From the NCBI GenBank assembly GCA_014728085.1, contig WJMF01000012.1, positions 1 to 32,769 on the forward strand: a DNA stretch of 32,769 nucleotides, written 5' to 3'. The notes under the pieces were generated by a model. The model ran no database searches. It was not told the origin of the DNA and saw only the letters and a program-made list of their open reading frames with translations. The position numbers and the translations under genes are program-made. Numbering within the stretch: the stretch's first letter is position 1; each line of letters opens with the position of its first letter. Positions 31,872 through 32,769 of the stretch are shown here, one piece after another. Origin of the DNA: Candidatus Zhuqueibacterota bacterium. Its GTDB lineage: Bacteria; Zhuqueibacterota; Zhuqueibacteria; Residuimicrobiales; Oceaniaggregativiventaceae.

Positions 31872-32769
31872 ACAACGATCATAACACTGATAAAACATAT
31901 GCACTGGAGCTGGATGCGCGCGATCCGCTGCGCCATAGTCGCGATCGTTTCTATATTCATCCCGGCGAAATCTATATGGATGGCAATTCTCTCGGTTTGC
32001 TCTCCAGGGATGCTGAGGCAAGCCTGCTACGCATCGTGGATGAATGGAAACGACTGGGCATTAACGGCTGGATGAAAGCGGAAAAACCGTGGTTCTACTA
32101 TGCTGAAACATTGGCCGGACAATTTGCCCCCCTCGTCGGGGCCGAATCCGAAGAGGTTATTTTACATTCCTCAACAACGGTCAATATTCACGCCCTCGTC
32201 GCATCCTTTTATTCACCGCGGGGAACAAGACGGAAAATTTTGATTGAAAAAAATGCTTTTCCCACCGATAGATACGCCATTCAAAGCCAGCTGCAATTAC
32301 GAGGTTTTGATGCGAAAGCGGATTTGATAGAGGTGGAAAATCCGGATGATGGATTTCTGGATGAAGGAAAGGTTATCGATGCCATGACGGAGGATGTCGC
32401 TCTCGTTTTTTTGCCGTCGGTGTTGTATCGCAGCGGTCAGCTGCTCGATATCGCCCGGCTGACAAAAGAGGCTCACAGGCGCGGCATTGTCATCGGCTTT
32501 GATTGTGCGCATTCCGTCGGTGCTGTGCCGCATGCGTTGTCCGAATGGCAGGTCGATTTTGCCTGCTGGTGTACCTACAAGTACTGCAACAGCGGTCCCG
32601 GCGGTGTGGCGGGATTGTACGTGAATAAAAAGCATTTCAACAAAACACCGGCCCTGGCCGGCTGGTTTGGGTCTGCCAGGGAAAAACAGTTTGATATGTC
32701 CGATCATCTCGAGCCTGCCGCAAGTGCGGCTGCCTGGCAGCTGGGCACACCGCATGTTCTAAGCCTGGC
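31868..32769 (+). CDS. kynU: Kynureninase (partial, runs off the right edge)
   Basis: ATG 31868 overlaps the previous stop by four bases. The open frame (about 300 codons) contains IYMDGNSLGLLSRDAE near the N-terminus, GINGWMKAEKPWFYY, FPTDRYAIQSQL, VIGFDCAHSVGAVP and FACWCTYKYCNSGPGGVAG. The Lys of CTYKYCN (about residue 238) should bind pyridoxal phosphate, and the Asp of FDCAHS contacts its nitrogen. Kynureninase splits kynurenine or 3-hydroxykynurenine into anthranilate or 3-hydroxyanthranilate plus alanine, in tryptophan breakdown or de novo NAD synthesis. Other kynurenine-pathway genes may follow outside the window. Confidence 0.92.
   Translation, partial: MNNDHNTDKTYALELDARDPLRHSRDRFYIHPGEIYMDGNSLGLLSRDAEASLLRIVDEWKRLGINGWMKAEKPWFYYAETLAGQFAPLVGAESEEVILHSSTTVNIHALVASFYSPRGTRRKILIEKNAFPTDRYAIQSQLQLRGFDAKADLIEVENPDDGFLDEGKVIDAMTEDVALVFLPSVLYRSGQLLDIARLTKEAHRRGIVIGFDCAHSVGAVPHALSEWQVDFACWCTYKYCNSGPGGVAGLYVNKKHFNKTPALAGWFGSAREKQFDMSDHLEPAASAAAWQLGTPHVLSL

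Noticed and set aside
1-32769. CRISPR arrays, tRNA or rRNA genes
   Set aside because: No regularly spaced direct repeats, and no tRNA- or rRNA-like sequence was noticed on either strand when read by eye.

Overview
The window looks like a piece of a mobile-element-rich, Sec-using, mid-GC bacterium, most likely a Desulfobacterota (delta-proteobacterial) genome. That assignment is an inference from the selenocysteine-containing peroxiredoxin, the debris-rich intergenic regions and the overall gene style; no rRNA, tRNA or marker gene is present to settle it.

Region 1 (1-3200) is an insertion zone. The 5' end of one IS4-type transposase runs off the left edge. A second, complete IS4-family element (142-1463) lies directly upstream of it. 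An S1-domain protein follows; its last ~35 codons are supplied by a dispersed repeat (copy R1). Behind it lies a frameshifted DUF305 remnant.

Region 2 (3200-19659) is the core: a hybrid assembly line of three overlapping minus-strand genes, read right to left. These are NRPS (C-A-PCP-C-A-PCP), PKS (KS-AT-KR-ACP) and NRPS (C-A-PCP-E). A convergent Sfp-type phosphopantetheinyl transferase, able in principle to activate all the carrier proteins, sits next to the last gene. No thioesterase or reductase release domain, transporter, tailoring enzyme or regulator is visible. The terminal epimerization domain has a changed EGHGRE motif (AGHGRE). The chain would contain three amino acids and one malonyl-derived, ketoreduced two-carbon unit.

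Region 3 (19660-22545) holds a decayed C1q-like/surface-protein remnant and a tightly overlapping pair: a diacylglycerol-kinase-type lipid kinase and a calcineurin-like metallophosphoesterase.

Region 4 (22546-27670) is dominated by repeats: four more copies of the R repeat (R2-R5), a MITE-like element with GGGTCGGACC ends that ends an IS256-family transposase remnant, an inverted-repeat cluster, and a CCCGGGTGT element. Between them are an AAA ATPase, a selenocysteine peroxiredoxin whose catalytic position is an in-frame TGA, a Phd/ParE-type toxin-antitoxin pair with a good promoter, and a truncated duplicate of the peroxiredoxin 5' end.

Region 5 (27670-32769) carries an APC-type permease fused to a PTS EIIA-like domain, a truncated conserved hypothetical gene, a thioredoxin-like protein, and an SGNH-hydrolase lipoprotein translationally overlapped with kynureninase, which runs off the right edge.
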